Part shown: positions 24,634 to 38,486 of the stretch, piece after piece
How positions within the stretch are numbered: position 1 is the stretch's first letter
How the letters are laid out: the number at the start of each line of letters is the position of its first letter
Source: Petrosia ficiformis
Lineage: Eukaryota; Porifera; Demospongiae; Haplosclerida; Petrosiidae
Assembly: GCA_947044365.1 (NCBI GenBank)
Contig: OX345636.1
Location: 60,453,537 to 60,517,536 of the forward strand
Length of the DNA stretch: 64,000 nt
Direction: 5' to 3'
Position numbers and translations under genes: made by a program
Notes under the pieces: generated by a model
Seen by the model: only the letters and a program-made list of their open reading frames with translations
Database searches by the model: none
Told to the model about the DNA's origin: nothing

Positions 24634-25280
24634 TTGGTACCATTGGTGGCAGTCTATTGGAGAAAGAAGAGTAATCAAACATATACAGCAGTTTTCATCG
24701 CTGCCTTGCTAACGAAAAGAATTTACCTTTTAGTATATATACTGAAGGACCTCGAATTTACAAGTTCTAGAGAGAGTTTAAAAGCATCACGAAAGATGCT
24801 GAAGAAACAAGGCAAAGGAGATCATCCCCAGGCAGTAATGTGGTAATGAGGATATTGTAGCAAACTGGTGCACGGGGCTGTTCGAATCCAGAACCTTTAA
24901 TGCACACTGTATGGTTTCGGGTATATTACCACATTGGTATGCGAGGAAGGGATGAACCAAAAAAATATTGTTTTGGAGACTTCACAATTTAGTCCACATC
25001 TGATGGAAGGAAGTACATAGAATACACCAGTGAACAAGACACAAAAACAAGATCTTGAGAGCATGAATATGATCATCGCTCTTTCAAGTCCAAAATGTGG
25101 GCTACTCCTGAATGTCCCAAGAGGTGTCCTGTAATCATTTTTGAGCATTTTATTCAAGACCGACCAGAAAGTACATGTACATGTATGTGCAAACCAATGT
25201 CTCCATTTTACTTAGCCATCAACGGACTAAGAAAGTATGTACTATTTTCAGACTTGCATGAGTTTTCTGGGATCCAGTAA
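24634..25280 (+). pseudogene. DUF3504 (Crypton-derived tyrosine recombinase) pseudogene, copy 1
   Basis: Conceptual pieces in different frames align in order with the DUF3504 domain found in Crypton transposons and in ZMYM/QRICH1-type proteins. They are LEFTSSRESLKASRKMLKKQ, GKGDHPQAVM, NPEPLMHTVWFRVYYHIG, MRGRDEPKKYCFGDF, SDGRKYIEYTSEQDTKTR, PKRCPVIIFEHFIQDRP and SPFYLAING. The Arg of MRGRDE fits the conserved recombinase Arg. At least one frameshift (near 24845) and in-frame stops (for example after FGDFTI and after KTRS) break it. Relative to copy 2 it has lost about 12 bp after QAVM and kept the LMHT codons. Not functional. Confidence 0.75.
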
Positions 25281-25849
25281 ACCCACACATGTACAATTGT
25301 ACATGTATTCAAGAGGGTATTTGAAAGTGTAGCTGTAGTATTTCTCTTCCTGAATGAATGTATATCTGATAGTGACATTACCCTCATGATAAGACATAAA
25401 CAGACTGATTGTTATACATTAAACATCTTTCCTGATACAGTCCATAGACTATTCATAAATAAATCAAGTCTACCATTCTATTGTAAGCATTACTAGTATA
25501 CAGTGTTCTGAACAGGATTTTACTATTTGTGGTACATGGATTAATTTATTAAAAGATTTAATAGGTGTGGCTAAGTTTCTTGAATCATGGCAAAAGTTAG
25601 TAGGAAAACGATGATCGATAGTGATGTAGGCTTAATTCCAGAGCTGAAATGATGGACCAGGACCGCTACCAAAAAGCCTAGTGAGAACATACCTTGCTAG
25701 TATATTGTTTAATATATATGTATCTGTACGTTATAAGCGAGAACACACGGTTAAGGAGGACAATTTTCAATCCCAATTGGCCTCTTGCCAATCTTTGTAG
25801 TTAAAAACCATCATCCTTTTTGAATAAATTATAAGTACTGTGAACCTTA

Positions 25850-26284
25850 CTGATCTGTCCATTCAACAATAAACTGTTAACACTACAATTTAATGGGTTC
25901 TGTCTTCATGTAACCATTGTGTGATTATGTCATCATTATAATTATCATAACATTATTCTATACAGTATCATTGTTAGTATTGGGTGTGGTTTTATATTTT
26001 ATAGAATCAAATGTGTTTCTATTTATAGTAGTGAATGGTTACATGAACAAACTGTCAGTTAATATCTCATTTGTAATTTATAATGTATGGATTGCCATCT
26101 TTTCAAGCTATCCTCTGAATTAATTCACATATTCTATAATCAATACATTTTCAGTGGTCCTAATGGTGTGGATGTTCCATTGTATATTGTGTTATATTTG
26201 GTGTTTATTATGTTAATAATTATGTTAGTGGAATTAGGAACTGATAGGCACATTGATTTAAAAAATGGCACTCTAGCTTTGTAA
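25850..26284 (+). pseudogene. Membrane-protein frame, copy 3
   Basis: Two overlapping open segments: one with SLLVLGVVLYFIESNVFLFI and VNGYMNKLSVNISFVIYNVW (stop near 26123), and one ending GPNGVDVPLYIVLYLVFIML, IIMLVELGTDRHIDLKNG and TLAL. They are offset by a single-frame shift around 26087-26123. Two or three membrane segments are predicted. The C-terminal frame is kept in four copies. Family unknown. Confidence 0.45.
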
Positions 26285-28374
26285 TGATATTCATAACTTT
26301 TAATAATTTTTAAAAACATATTTCAGTTACATGACAGCATAGTTTCCCCAGTATATATAGTATTGCATATCGCTGCCAAAAATATTGTGATACGATATAA
26401 TTGAAATAACTACATGTAGGTGAATGCAGGGTATTGAAAGTAAGTGTTAGCACTGAGCAGTTGTATAATTCCATGGTGATGGTGGTAGGTTGCATTATTG
26501 AGATTTAAAAGGCTGTTTCACAGTGACATATATACATGTACATGTATATCCAATAAGGTTGTGTACTGGCAGTCTGTTATGCTATTGTCTAAACAATTGA
26601 ATGCTATACAGGTGTTTTCTACTCAGTCGCTAACAAATGCAGCCCAGAAGAATTTGAGATGCTCAGTGCTATCTCTCTCTGTATGCATATAACATTATAA
26701 CTATGTAGCTCTGACTTCAAGTAGTCTTGTTGTAGGTCTTCTTCTCATGATGTCATATCTCTTCATTGAGATTCACACGTATGTATTTTTACAGGTGTAT
26801 TTTTATTATGATCGATAATATAAAAAGCATACCGTACATGTAAATACACAATGTAAAGAGAATATAAATTATTATCGTCAATAATATAAAATGCATTTAC
26901 AGACAAACACACTTGACTTATTAGGTTAAGGTCACTAATGCTCACAATAATAGTAGTATTTATAATATATTTATATTTCATTAATCATGTGTGAATAGAA
27001 TACTTTGAAATGGCTATATTTAGTTTCAGCTATTAAACAATTCTGTTTGTTTAATTCACTATGTACATGTGTATATGAATAAAATAGAGTGAAATTATAC
27101 TTTCACATGTGACCTGTACTTTCAAATGAAATAAGTAATGAATCTGTATAGGTGAGTATATCTTATAGTCACCATAAAACTATCATGATATCATAGAATC
27201 CTTGACTTGTTACTACAAATGCAATCAAAATGTGGAAGGCTACATCACTTGAATGTTAAAATCTTAGGTTTTCATAGCTTAATTAATAGTTTTTACAACG
27301 CAGCTGACTACTAAAATAACATGTTCATGTAGTTTGGTGGTTACAGTATTACTTGCTTATCCATGTGTACTGTAATAAACTATTACTGTAGAGTGTAGAA
27401 TCATTCTTGGTATATGTACATCTAATATGTACTATAGTAAGAATATGACCTATAGTATTAACATGTACCTATTATACATGTATGTAGATACAACAAAGAT
27501 TTGTACTGATGGGATTTCATTATAATTATAAGTCAAACTTATAAATTGTAATGGAATAATTTCATTACTTATTTCATTACTTGTTTCATTACTCCCATTA
27601 CAATATATAAGTTTGATTACATGACTGTATGTATTCAAAAATGTCACATCTAAATCCTGCAATAAAACAAACTGTAACAAAGGCTATATAGCATTCCAGA
27701 TACACATGTATATACCATCCTTCTACAACCTTCTAATCTAATCAAACTTGTTTGGTCATGTGACTAACTTGTTGAAATATTTGACAGAAATTATGTAATA
27801 ATAGAAAAGAAATTAATAATAGATTATATAATTATTACATGCATGCATATATAATTTATATAAATGAATATCAGCGCATTGTCCCCCCTTGCCATCTTCT
27901 GGCCAACATTCCTACTACAGTGACGTTTATTATCTCGATCTTGTAATGTCCAATCTGATTGCTCAGTTTATTAATTGATCATATGACTTGGTATATTCCA
28001 AAAGGGCATATCAAAATTAATTAACAAGCTATAGCGAGGGCTGTGAAGCGTCCTGGATGCCAACTTTCTACCATCATCTGGAGACTGTAATTCACCACGG
28101 TAATAACAAAGATTCAAATACATGTCAATCAGGTGACAGTCACCTGATTATGATATCAATGCATCAGGAATGTTCACCCAAGTTACCAGACTGTGTTTCG
28201 CCGTGGCGCATGTCAGTCTGTAGACGAGACTAGCCACCATTGGAGACTGTGCTTCACCACAGATGTGATATACATAGATTAGAATATTTGTAATACACAT
28301 AGGTGGAGTGAATCAGGTGACTGATTATGACATCACTGATGATGCGCGCAGCTGTTAACTTGCGTCTAATCAGC

Positions 28375-28920
28375 ACTGTACATGCACTTACATGTACTTC
28401 TTGTACATACTTGTATTAGATGTTCATACTGTAGTACATGTACATATACTGTATACACACTATGATATTGTTATATTATTTATATAGATTGCCGATATAA
28501 ATTTGGGGTGGGACTGGAGCCTCCCTTTTTTCTTCTCCTGTACTTGTGCTATACATACATTATTAGATACATGTATATGTACATGTTCATACTGTATGTA
28601 TATTAATACTTACATGTATACTTGTTATAATGCTTGTTGATTATAATACATGTACATGTACCATGTATAATACTGTAACATGTACATACATGTACATACA
28701 TGTACATGTAGTACGTTTACATACATACAGTGTATACTTTAATACATGTATATAATACATATGCTATTGTACATTTTGTAACTAGAATACATGTACATGT
28801 ACATACATGTACAATAATTCATGTTAATATTATAAATCATTTTCTTACTATACTACATTCATGTACATGTATTAGATGTACATAGGATAGTACATGTACA
28901 TGTACACAATATATTATGTG
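28375..28920. repeat. TACATGTA minisatellite
   Basis: Palindromic array at the right end of block D, paralogous to 45955-46470. Confidence 0.85.
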
Positions 28921-28929
28921 AGCATAAGC

Positions 28930-31130
28930 AATATACATATGTAGCTTAATATTTGTGTTCAGTAGTATCTAGTAAGCTTTTATGAGTCAAAAACTTGAGA
29001 ATGATTTTGCCCCTTTTTTGGGTAAATGTATATAGACAAATACAGGAAGACCCAGTGTACATTGTATATTAGGGATTCAGTTATCAAATATGTTGTCTTT
29101 GTTGATATACAGCTCTGGATATAGCAAAAATAATAAGATATTTCCTTATCAGTTAATTCATTAAAATAGTAAGGCGGCCCTTAATTAATCCTCAGACAAC
29201 TGTTGTTGAATATATGAGACATTTGGTACCATATTGCATTTATGATCATGATGTAGCATTCCAAGTGTCATGTTTGTCCTTGGTAACAAGTTCTTATAAA
29301 TTAAAGAAAATTATTACGACTATTTGAACTGAAAATAGACTGACAAGGATTTTTTTATGGATATGATCACTGTTTGTTCAGTGTTCATAAGGGCAGACCA
29401 CATTGATACTTGGGTTTTCATAGTTTTGGGATGGTAGCTAGAATATTTGTATTAAATTTATCATCTTGAATGAACCTACATTCTGGATGTATATACATGT
29501 AGATGGTGTCAGGCTGTCAGTACCATCATGATAGGAGATAAAATGACTAATGTGATACATTAATTATCCTCTATCTATTATAGTATATTGTACATGTCAC
29601 TACAATGTCTCCATAAGTTACATGTACTGTACAACCTCTTAAAAGCAGATGCACATGGTAAATTTGAAAATATTTTCAGTCACTATTGATTTCTCATCAA
29701 TCCTTCTACTGACTAACTCTCTAAAATAATTTAATATTGTAATTCTTATAGACTTATTGTGTCTGTTAGTCCTGATTTTATAATGCAATCTGTTACTATT
29801 CTTAAAAGTAAAGGGCTGGAAATCAGTTGAGATTCTAAAATTGATTAGATTGATAATTGATTAAAATCAGCAGAAGTAATAAGGCCAATTAAATAAATCG
29901 ATACAGGAAACTCCCCTCATTTGATAATCAAAAGGGTTTCCTCTCACGTACAAATTGTGCATTATTTGCTGTTGCATGCTTGAAAAGTATGTCTTCTGTA
30001 ATAATTAGGGGAGCAAGACTGAAATGTGGGGGAGTGCCATGGTACCACCCTTTGGGGGAACATTGAATACAGGTCTTCAGAGAAGTGCTTGTTTCAGCTA
30101 AAGTTTCATTTTTATACAATTCTTATATGCCAAATCACAAAGAGCTGGATAATCAAACTCTTAGGTACAATTCTCTGGAGCGTAATACAATTGAAACTAG
30201 ACATGCATGTACTTGTACATGTAATGCTTACCTTCAATTGAACTACAAAGTGTTCAGTCCACTTTTCTACTTACATGTAGAAATGTGGCCTGAACACTAC
30301 AAAGTGGGAATTCCACTGTTTGTCACTACAAAGAGTGGAATTCCCACTCTGTATAGCAACAACTTGAGAAAGTGGTTAGAACAAATGATGGGCAGGTACC
30401 TCTACTCTTTTCAAGTGAAATATTGAGGTCATATGTTGTATTAGAACAGAGCGACATATAGCCAAATACTCCTACACATTTTAGCTCTATAAAGTTTAGA
30501 TAGCTAACAACAAAGATTTGTACTGGTGGGATAGCATTATAATTATAAGTCATTAAGTAATGTGATTAGACATTACAAAAATCAAGGAATGGGATGTCAT
30601 CACATTGGCCAGGAATGTTGGCTAAAATTACCAGACTGTTTATCACTGTTGGGTGTGGCAGTCTAGAGAGGAGACTAATTGACATAGATCTTATAATAAC
30701 ATGTACATGTGTATACATTATTTCTTATAAAATTGAATAAACCTTCAAGTAACAAATGCACAGGCAAAAGACAAAGCTCCCAGATATGTGATATAAACTG
30801 TACTATATAATTTGTATAATAGTGAGTTGTGGATTGGGTGATATACTAAATATTAGTGTTGAAACGAATACTGCTTCTTGGTATTCAAATACTCGTTTTT
30901 CTTAACAAATGAATACTCAAATATTTGCTTGCTTACTCATCATAAATTGTGAATTGTTTCTTGTAAGATATTACGTATTACATGTAGATTTTGCTGTAAG
31001 TAGATACAATAGATGCTTATAACAGCAACCACGTGTTTTTATTGTTTATTCTCTGATATACAAGCCTAGATCACTAGTAACACAAAGCAAGAAACTTTTC
31101 TGCTGCCATTTAATTTCCTTAATAAGCATT
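28930..31130. other. Mosaic of repeat fragments, no gene
   Basis: Pieces related to 50560-50700 (gattttgccccttttttggg), 3360-3850, 12300-12450 and 9650-10080 follow one another with abrupt junctions. Near 30855-30990 is a fragment of the hAT-like family at 47253 (tagtgttgaaacgaatac). Longer open frames such as 30085-30426 are not conserved between copies. Confidence 0.55.
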
Positions 31131-33412
31131 TGAAAGGGAAGAAGAGCAAAATGCAACAGTTCATGAGTTGGTTTTGGTTTTAGAAAAACAGGAACTCACA
31201 AAACATGTAGACCAGATTATCAGTACTATCAATCCAATCTCTCCTCTTTAGTCTCTGCAGTTCATTTAGCTCTGTTCCTCTCTCTTCTTTTCATCGATCT
31301 CTTTTCATCCATAGCTATCACACAATGACACGCGTGTAGCTTTGTTAATTAATTAATAAAATGTTTTAATATTTGAACAATAAGATATTTATGGAATACA
31401 TACGTGTACATGTACATACCATACAAACATTTATTGAAAAGTCAACATGGTTTAATAGAACATACGGAATCATGTACAATTCATACATATATACTTTTAT
31501 ACGTAAAGAAAATTATCAACCAACTCCCTAGTGTGGGGCTTTGTCAGGCTCGCCACAATTAAAACAACAATATATAAAATATATTATATATTATGGGCAA
31601 TAGATTGATACTAATATAATATAATTGATATAATACTTGAACATTCTCTACATTAATGTTGTCTGTTAGCCATCTTGAAGTTCTTGTTAATTGTATAGAC
31701 ACTTGATAACAAAAGATATGTGGTTATGAAGACATGTATGTCTATTAGCAGTAGTGTTGCACTATTAGTTATAGTATGACTAGTTTATCACAATCTTATG
31801 ATTTAATTAACTAAAATAATATAGGCTTACTAAAAGGGTTTTATTTTTAAATAACAAACTAAATTTGCCGATTATTGGCGAATTGTCATTTTAGTTAATT
31901 ATAGTTATTTCTTTAGACCTGTAATTTAGTTATACATGTAGTTTAGCTAAAAGGCATAATGTCTTTACTGGAAGGGGTTTTAGTTATAATTATGTTTAAT
32001 TAAAACAACACTAATTGGTAGTTGTCATTTTGTAGCATAATATAGTATTATAGCTATATACATGTATGTATGAATAATGTAATAGTAATTTTAATAGTTA
32101 ACACAATGGTATTATAGTACAATATACAAGAAAGAAGTGTGACTTACATCATAACATATGTGATGTAATTTTGAAAAACGGACACTTCCCAAAAATTTGG
32201 TATCAGGAAGAGCTACAATATTAATCTTCATATTAATTTTCAGTACAAAATGGTAGACTTATGAGCTATTAACCTTAATTTGATCGAAATTGTTTTACAG
32301 GAAAGTGTCCCTTTCCAAACATTAGATCACATATTGCATGTACATATATACACATGCTTTTTCTACATAAGCTATAACTATTCCTCTACATGTAATCACA
32401 TATACACATAGTCACACACATGCTTTTATGCTTTAACAATTCCTAAGAAGTTTTGTGATAATAATCAGATATGGGTTCACTTACAATTACAATTGTAATT
32501 GAGGTCAATTACAATTACAATTATGTAGTTGTAATTGTACTGTAATTGAAACATTTGTATTGAGGGTATTTTTAATCATAAGGACATTCGGCATTCTATA
32601 CCAAATTATTAAAATGTAATGGTTATTATACATGTAGACACTTTCATTTTAGAATTTATGCTACCGGCTTAGAGGTATTGCTGTAATTATATTGTAATTG
32701 CATGCGACTGTACATGTAATTGTAGTTGAATGTCACATAATTGTAATTGTAATTAACCAGTGGTAGCTACACTGACAATAATTGAAGCTGTAATTGTAAT
32801 TGGCCTTTTGTAATTGAACCCAGACCTGGTACACATACATGTAGATGTAGATGTACATAACCACTATTAATTAATTTATATTCAAATGTCACCTGAAATA
32901 ATTGGAACAGAGTGTTTGTATAAATGTAGCATTGTTAAGTAAATTCTTAGCTTGATACACCTACTATTATTACACTATATATAAGAGAACAACTACATTT
33001 TGTATTTAGTAATAACAACTATTGATCTTCCAGATAATAAATTATATCATCTTTTATAATTAATAATGAAGATTTTAATAATACTCATTTGTTTCATGTA
33101 GATATTCTCTTTTGTATACATTATACACATGTATCATGTACTTTAATATCTTCATTGTATCTAATTCAGATTATAAAGAGTATCACCATACCATTGTGTA
33201 TACATAATCTTGTTTGAATTCTCATTAGTGTATATCTTATAATTCAGTTACATTTCTCCCTACTTAATCAACATGATGTGAAATGTAGTATCCTATCAAG
33301 ACACTAAATTGTTTAATATAATTATGATTAGTAATTGAGTCATGCATTTCTAATATGAATTGATTGTACAAAATCTAAAGAATTACTTTATTATTATTTC
33401 TTTTACATATAG
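31130..33412. repeat. Block C, copy 2, left flank of ANK exon 4
   Basis: Collinear with 16780-19085 at very high identity, including the MITE at 32466-32828. From about 32150 onward it also matches 56100-57368. Confidence 0.85.
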
Positions 33413-33511
33413 TTTGGTTATACGCCCCTTCATGAGGCTGCTATAAAGAATTATAAAGATGTGGCAGACATACTATTGCGTCATGGAGCAAATGTGGATG
33501 CACGGAATAAT
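33413..33511 (+). CDS. Ankyrin-repeat gene, internal exon 4 of the window
   Basis: This 99-nt exon between catatag and gttagt is phase 0 at both ends and encodes one 33-residue ankyrin repeat: FGYTPLHEAAIKNYKD then VADILLRHGANVDARNN. This is the closest of the five to the family consensus (GYTPLHEAA, LLRHGANVDAR). It has 18 nucleotide differences from exon 3: four silent, and 14 that change 11 codons. Its downstream intron is identical to that of exon 3 for about 210 bp, apart from one 6-bp insertion. Confidence 0.93.
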
Positions 33512-34980
33512 GTTAGTTCTAATAACACACTATACTATAGTATTCATTATGTTATTGTACTAATTCCGGTGGTAATACATATTTTCATTAGTAATTGAAT
33601 TTTGTGATTATAAAGAAGGGCTAATCTACTATACAGATCTGTGTTATAATATACATGTATAAATACCTTGTATGATATAACAGTGTCACAAGTATGATAT
33701 TTACATGGAATATGATTTACATTAGTCTCCAGTAATGTAATGTAAATGAATTAATTGTAAGTACTCTCTGTCTTTTACCATTTTGATGACATGATTATTT
33801 TTGTCCTTTCCAAATAATTATATTGGATAAACACATCATGAGATTCATGAATATATACACATAAAAACCAGTTATAAATGTCTTGTTTTGGTGTATATGT
33901 GGGTAACATGTACAGTAGCCCTCAATAAGAACTTCACGTACCATTTGTTGTAGTACACAAGTAGTACTCTACACTCCATAAAACACTGAAAGAGCATATT
34001 ATTATGCATACTACACTTAATAAAATAATAAACAGCAGTGACATTTGAGCTCCACCTTCTACTACTAACTAACTAACCTTTCTCACCTCTACATATATAA
34101 CTCTCCAATTTTATATAACTAGAGTTTCTAACTTACATGTACTTTGCTGGAAAGAAGAGTTGTTAAGAAAGCTATAGATGTTAAATATGTGATTCACTAT
34201 CAGCAAGAAGATAGCAAGAAGATAGCAAGGCGAATGCTTACAAGTTTAGTATACCAAAGGGCAACACCCACACCTTTACTTACCTGTATAACTTACTCAT
34301 TTTACAGTTTATATAGACTACTAACTTACTTACAGGGGAGCTTCTAACAAAGTTGTAGATACCAAATACATGCTTCATTAGTCAGAGGAAAGCAGCAAAG
34401 GGAGTGTTTGAAAGTGCAGTGGTCAGTACCAACAGCCACGAGGCTATAATAGTGCACTATGCGTTGTACATGTACGTATGTACAGTGTACATATTAAAAT
34501 TAAAATGTTACCATAGTTAGTAGTTAACATGGTGCAACATACTTAGTACATACATGTACATGTACGTACTACAATAACACTGTGTGAACTATTTATTGAG
34601 GGCTACTGTATACAAGAATGTGTACACGTGTATGTGTCTAGTAATTACATGTAGTCTGATGGCATTGCCTCTTCACTGGTAGGAGGAAGGGTCTGGGACA
34701 TATATGTACATACACATGTATATAATACATGTACTATAATACATGTACCAGATTACTCCACTTCAAACCACAAGCTCCACATCACATGTAACAAATACAA
34801 TGTTCAATGTGAATAATATTCTTTGTATTATACATTATAACTGGTATAACAATTGAGAGGGTATAAAACCCAGAATGGAATGAAACTGAATGTGGAATGG
34901 AATGGAACGGAACTGGAAGTTGATAACTATTATTATATGGTTGGTAATTGAATTTATTAAGTAATTTTAATATTATACGT

Positions 34981-35007
34981 ATGTGACATCAGTGCTCTAA
35001 GGGTTAA
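34981..35007. mobile_element. Remnant of a piggyBac-like terminus
   Basis: tgtgacatcagtgctctaag then ggttaa is the inverse of the terminus at 13311-13335. It sits between two copies of ttaagtaattttaatattat, one on each side, and the same remnant is at 58932-58955. The related blocks at 40210 and 63715 lack it. Confidence 0.5.
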
Positions 35008-35984
35008 GTAATTTTAATATTATATCATGCACAAAAAAAAACACACAAAGTCTGTACCTTTATTAGTGGAATATTTGTCTACCAATAATGATCAATCTCA
35101 ATATTGACATACAACCATACAAAAGTAGTTACATCATATATAGTAATTTATTAAGTAACTTAACAAGTGCATAGGTAACAAAGTATCTACATAAGTGATA
35201 TATAGCAACTCATTATAAATAAATAAGTAACTTCATATGAATAGTCTCATCATTAGAATCTTTACATTTGGTAGATGAATCTTCCAAGATACACACTTAG
35301 ATATTTTGAATGGTGGTGGTGATGAAGATGATGACAGAGAGTCATACTCATAGCTACAAATTAAAATGAGTTCAGAAGTCATTCCTCTCTTGCTTCCACA
35401 TTTGTCTTTTTGCACATACTAATAATATTAAGATTAAATAATTTTATTTAATGTAGTTATTAATTTCCGGTTCCGTTCTGTTCCAAGTTTTCTACCTACC
35501 CATCAAAATTATATTATACATGTAACCAAATTTTATTAAACACTTACCTTTAGTCAGTCACTATTCAGCCATTTTGTACAGGAAGCCAACAAAATGTGGA
35601 ATTAATGATATCTCATCCTGGATACCAAATTTGATTGACTTCCTGTACAAAATAGCGGAGCTAACCATTTGATCAAATTATTTTGTGGTAGAGTACAACT
35701 TGTTCATTTTTGTAATTCAGTCACTATTGCCCAGCCCTAATTAATACACACTTACAAAGCAAGTAACCCCACCTCAATCAACCTTCCAGCTTGTAAAAGT
35801 CTGATATACATGTACATGTATACACTTGTCCTCAGACCACTTCCTCATATGTAAAGTGAGTGGTAACACCAGACTATCTAGTAATTATACAATGACACCT
35901 TAGCTCACTATGTAGTTGATAATAATCTTTTCACTGAGTACATACATGTACATTACTCAATGAATGAGTCTTCCAAGTAGATTC

Positions 35985-36167
35985 TTAATCTCTCATACAT
36001 GTACATACATGTAGTGTTGGGCGATTATGAGAATTGATGATATGATAATCATACAGTATATATTCACGATTATCACGGTTATAATCAAAGAGATTTGTAG
36101 TATTCCCACCTTTGGCTTGGACTGATTTTTTACACTTGTAACAAACGGGCCTCTTGTTCTGACTCAA
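35985..36167 (-). pseudogene. BED-type zinc finger fragment of a hAT transposase
   Basis: The frame reads NKRPVCYKCKKSVQAKGGNT then TNLFDYNRDN. CxxC followed by GGNTTNL is the first half of a BED zinc finger, the DNA-binding N-terminus of many hAT transposases. The histidine half (HL..H) is lost where the frame runs into the terminal region. The same frame is at 59928-60110. This ties the MITE to a hAT parent. Confidence 0.6.
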
Positions 36168-36433
36168 TCATAATACAATCTTCTGTTGCCTGTAGTCCCA
36201 AGTAAGTTCAAACACAACTTTTTGTGTTTTTTTTTCTTTACAACATTCATTCCCTGAGCTTGATGTAAAGCCATCTTTTTACTTAAGACACTTTTGTGGT
36301 CTAACACAATAATCGTGCATGCGCGATAATCGTGCAAATCAATAATCACCTCAAACAAAAATGTAACGGTTTGATTATTGTTTATTATAAACACCGTGAT
36401 TTAATCGTCAAACTGGTTAATCGCCCAACACTA
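36012..36433. mobile_element. hAT-type MITE with a BED zinc-finger relic, copy 1
   Basis: The ends tagtgttgggcgattatga and inverse ..taatcgcccaacacta are flanked by catacatg and cacacatg, an 8-bp duplication with one mismatch. 422 bp. The - strand interior encodes a BED-finger-like piece (see 35985-36167). A second copy is at 59955-60376 within duplication E, so it counts as one insertion event. Confidence 0.85.
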
Positions 36434-36654
36434 CACACATGTATACATGTAATTATAAATTATTGTTAATGTACATTGAGCTAACCTGTAGTATTGAGCA
36501 AATATTGAATATTCTAATAAATGAACATCTTTAGAGAGTTCAATTTATCATGTACTGTATGATACAAAGATCATGATGATCAACTGAATAAAGAGTGTGT
36601 AACATATAAAAACAAGTGTATATAGAGAAAACAAGTGTATATAGAGAAAAAAAA

Positions 36655-37088
36655 CATCCCTATGATTGCTTTACAAATTTAAGTAAAGATAAACATATCT
36701 CTATGACTGCTTTGTGGTGTCCAGCATTCGGTAATCATGGCTGACTTTATCAAGCATGAAAGACAACAGCTTATTATTTTGATTATCTACTCTCCTGACC
36801 TTTCAAAGGACCTTGTAGAACTTTAGGAATATATTTCAGGCAGAATAGCTAGCTATTAGTTCCAGTTTCTACATAAGCTACACAGATTTCTTTCTGCTGC
36901 TGTGTAGAGCTTGATCAATGATCGCGCGTTCTTTTACGCGCCACGCCCATTAATTGACCAAGCCCCCGGGAATGATGTAACTTCCTTAACTACGTATACA
37001 ACGCATACTCGCGTAAGTGGACACAAGAATATATATATATATATATATAAACATACATCGAACCCGTGGGAAAGCAATCATAGGGATG
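36655..37088. mobile_element. CATCCCTAT-family MITE, first of an adjacent pair
   Basis: Left end catccctatgattgcttt and right end gaaagcaatcatagggatg. The interior holds gcgccacgcccattaattga. It is separated by about 19 bp from the next copy in the same orientation. Confidence 0.75.
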
Positions 37089-37107
37089 GCCCTGCGGGCC
37101 ATAAAAA

Positions 37108-37634
37108 CATCCCTATATTTGCTTTGTGATGACTATGTATTAAGCATTGCTGATGGCACTAGTGTCTCTACCTTTCTGTGTACTCCTGAAGACGTAAGTG
37201 TAAGCCTAATTGCAGTCTAAATACACAGATGTCTGATGAACTGACTGAGGTACTCCTTCAAAGTTCTAAATGATGACTTCCTCGTGTCTGAAACTCAACA
37301 ACTTATCATACTTACTTGTTAAAGATTCTTGCATAATAGCTATACTGTTTCTCTGCTATATACAAGAGTTATTAGCAGTTTTACATCCTTTTTGAATCTT
37401 CCTGGCTGGTCTGTAGCTCAAACGCGCGTTCTTTTACGCGCCACGACCATTAATTGACCGAGCCCCCGGGAATGACGCAACTTCCTTAACTACATATACA
37501 ACGCATAGTCGCGCAAGTGACACAAGAATATATATATAATGTATGAATGAGTAGTGAGTAGATATCTAATGAATCTTAATAGTCATGATGAATATATTAT
37601 ACATTAAACCCCGTGGAAAGCAATTATAGGGATG
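37108..37634. mobile_element. CATCCCTAT-family MITE, second of the pair
   Basis: Left end catccctatatttgctttg and right end ggaaagcaattatagggatg. It is collinear, in inverse orientation, with 4404-4880. Near 37537-37605 it carries a non-repeat segment where the copy at 61051-61554 has an AT microsatellite. Confidence 0.75.
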
Positions 37635-38262
37635 GCCCTACGGGCCATAAAAAAGAAGGGCTAAGCAATACTGGAAATTATATGTTGTACTTGTATTTTA
37701 TAACTACACATAGTAGCCACATTCATTAGTGATAATAATTATCTTTAATAAGTTCTAGTGTTGCTTAGACTTTCTCATGTAGTCTGTTCTCTTGTATTTC
37801 AATCTTCATTCACTGGATCATCATTCTGTTTATATTAAGTTTCTGATGATCTACTTTATTATAATATTTAGTATATGATCAATGATATAACAAAACATTC
37901 ACATATTATCCATTGACTACATTACTGATATGAATGTACACTTGAATTGAGCTAATTATAAACCTGATACTATTTAAATATCATTAAAAGCTAGGACATT
38001 GTTTGTATAAATTATAATTATATTATGTATAATAATTATCTCTTGGTAGAGATATAATAAACCTATAAAATGTTTTCAAAATCTCGCTCATGTAGTGTCA
38101 TGGGAATTCATCAATTAATTGACATTATTCTGGACTATTACATTCTTGTTTGAAACAAATTGTATCACAGTTTCCCCAGATGCTTCCTCATTTTATCAAT
38201 ATAATTATCAGCCATACAAGACTATTATATACTATATACATTTAGTATGTATACAAGTACAT

Positions 38263-38486
38263 CAGTATTTTTGATAAGCTTATATGGCGCACCATTGGCC
38301 CAAAGAGCTTCTTATTTGGCGCTGCACAGTTCTCTATTTGGGCCAGTGGTGCAGTTAATTACGATTATATTGTCAGTAACAGCATTAACTCTTTGTTACT
38401 TGGCTCATGATGTATTCTCAATGGCACACACACTAACCATTGTTGAGCCAATTTGGCCCATGCTTCAAAACTTATCAAAAACTCTG
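38263..38486. mobile_element. hAT-type MITE, CAGTATTTTTGATAAG ends
   Basis: Left end cagtatttttgataag and inverse of the right end cagagtttttgataag, flanked by the exact 8-bp duplication aagtacat (38255-38262 and 38487-38494). 224 bp, non-coding. Paralogue at 62176-62399. Confidence 0.9.

Larger units (their letters stand above)
22240..28930. repeat. Large duplicated block D, copy 1 (~6.6 kb)
   Basis: This matches 40200-46480 in direct orientation, with indels caused by MITE gain and loss. It includes a MITE, the DUF3504 pseudogene, the membrane-protein relic and the TACATGTA array. Parts are also present at 2230-3950 and 5510-8060, so the block itself is composite. Confidence 0.85.

Noticed and set aside
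30085..30426. 113-residue + strand frame
   Set aside because: It is composed of repeat pieces also at 9650 and 12960 whose frames differ. There is no recognisable domain.
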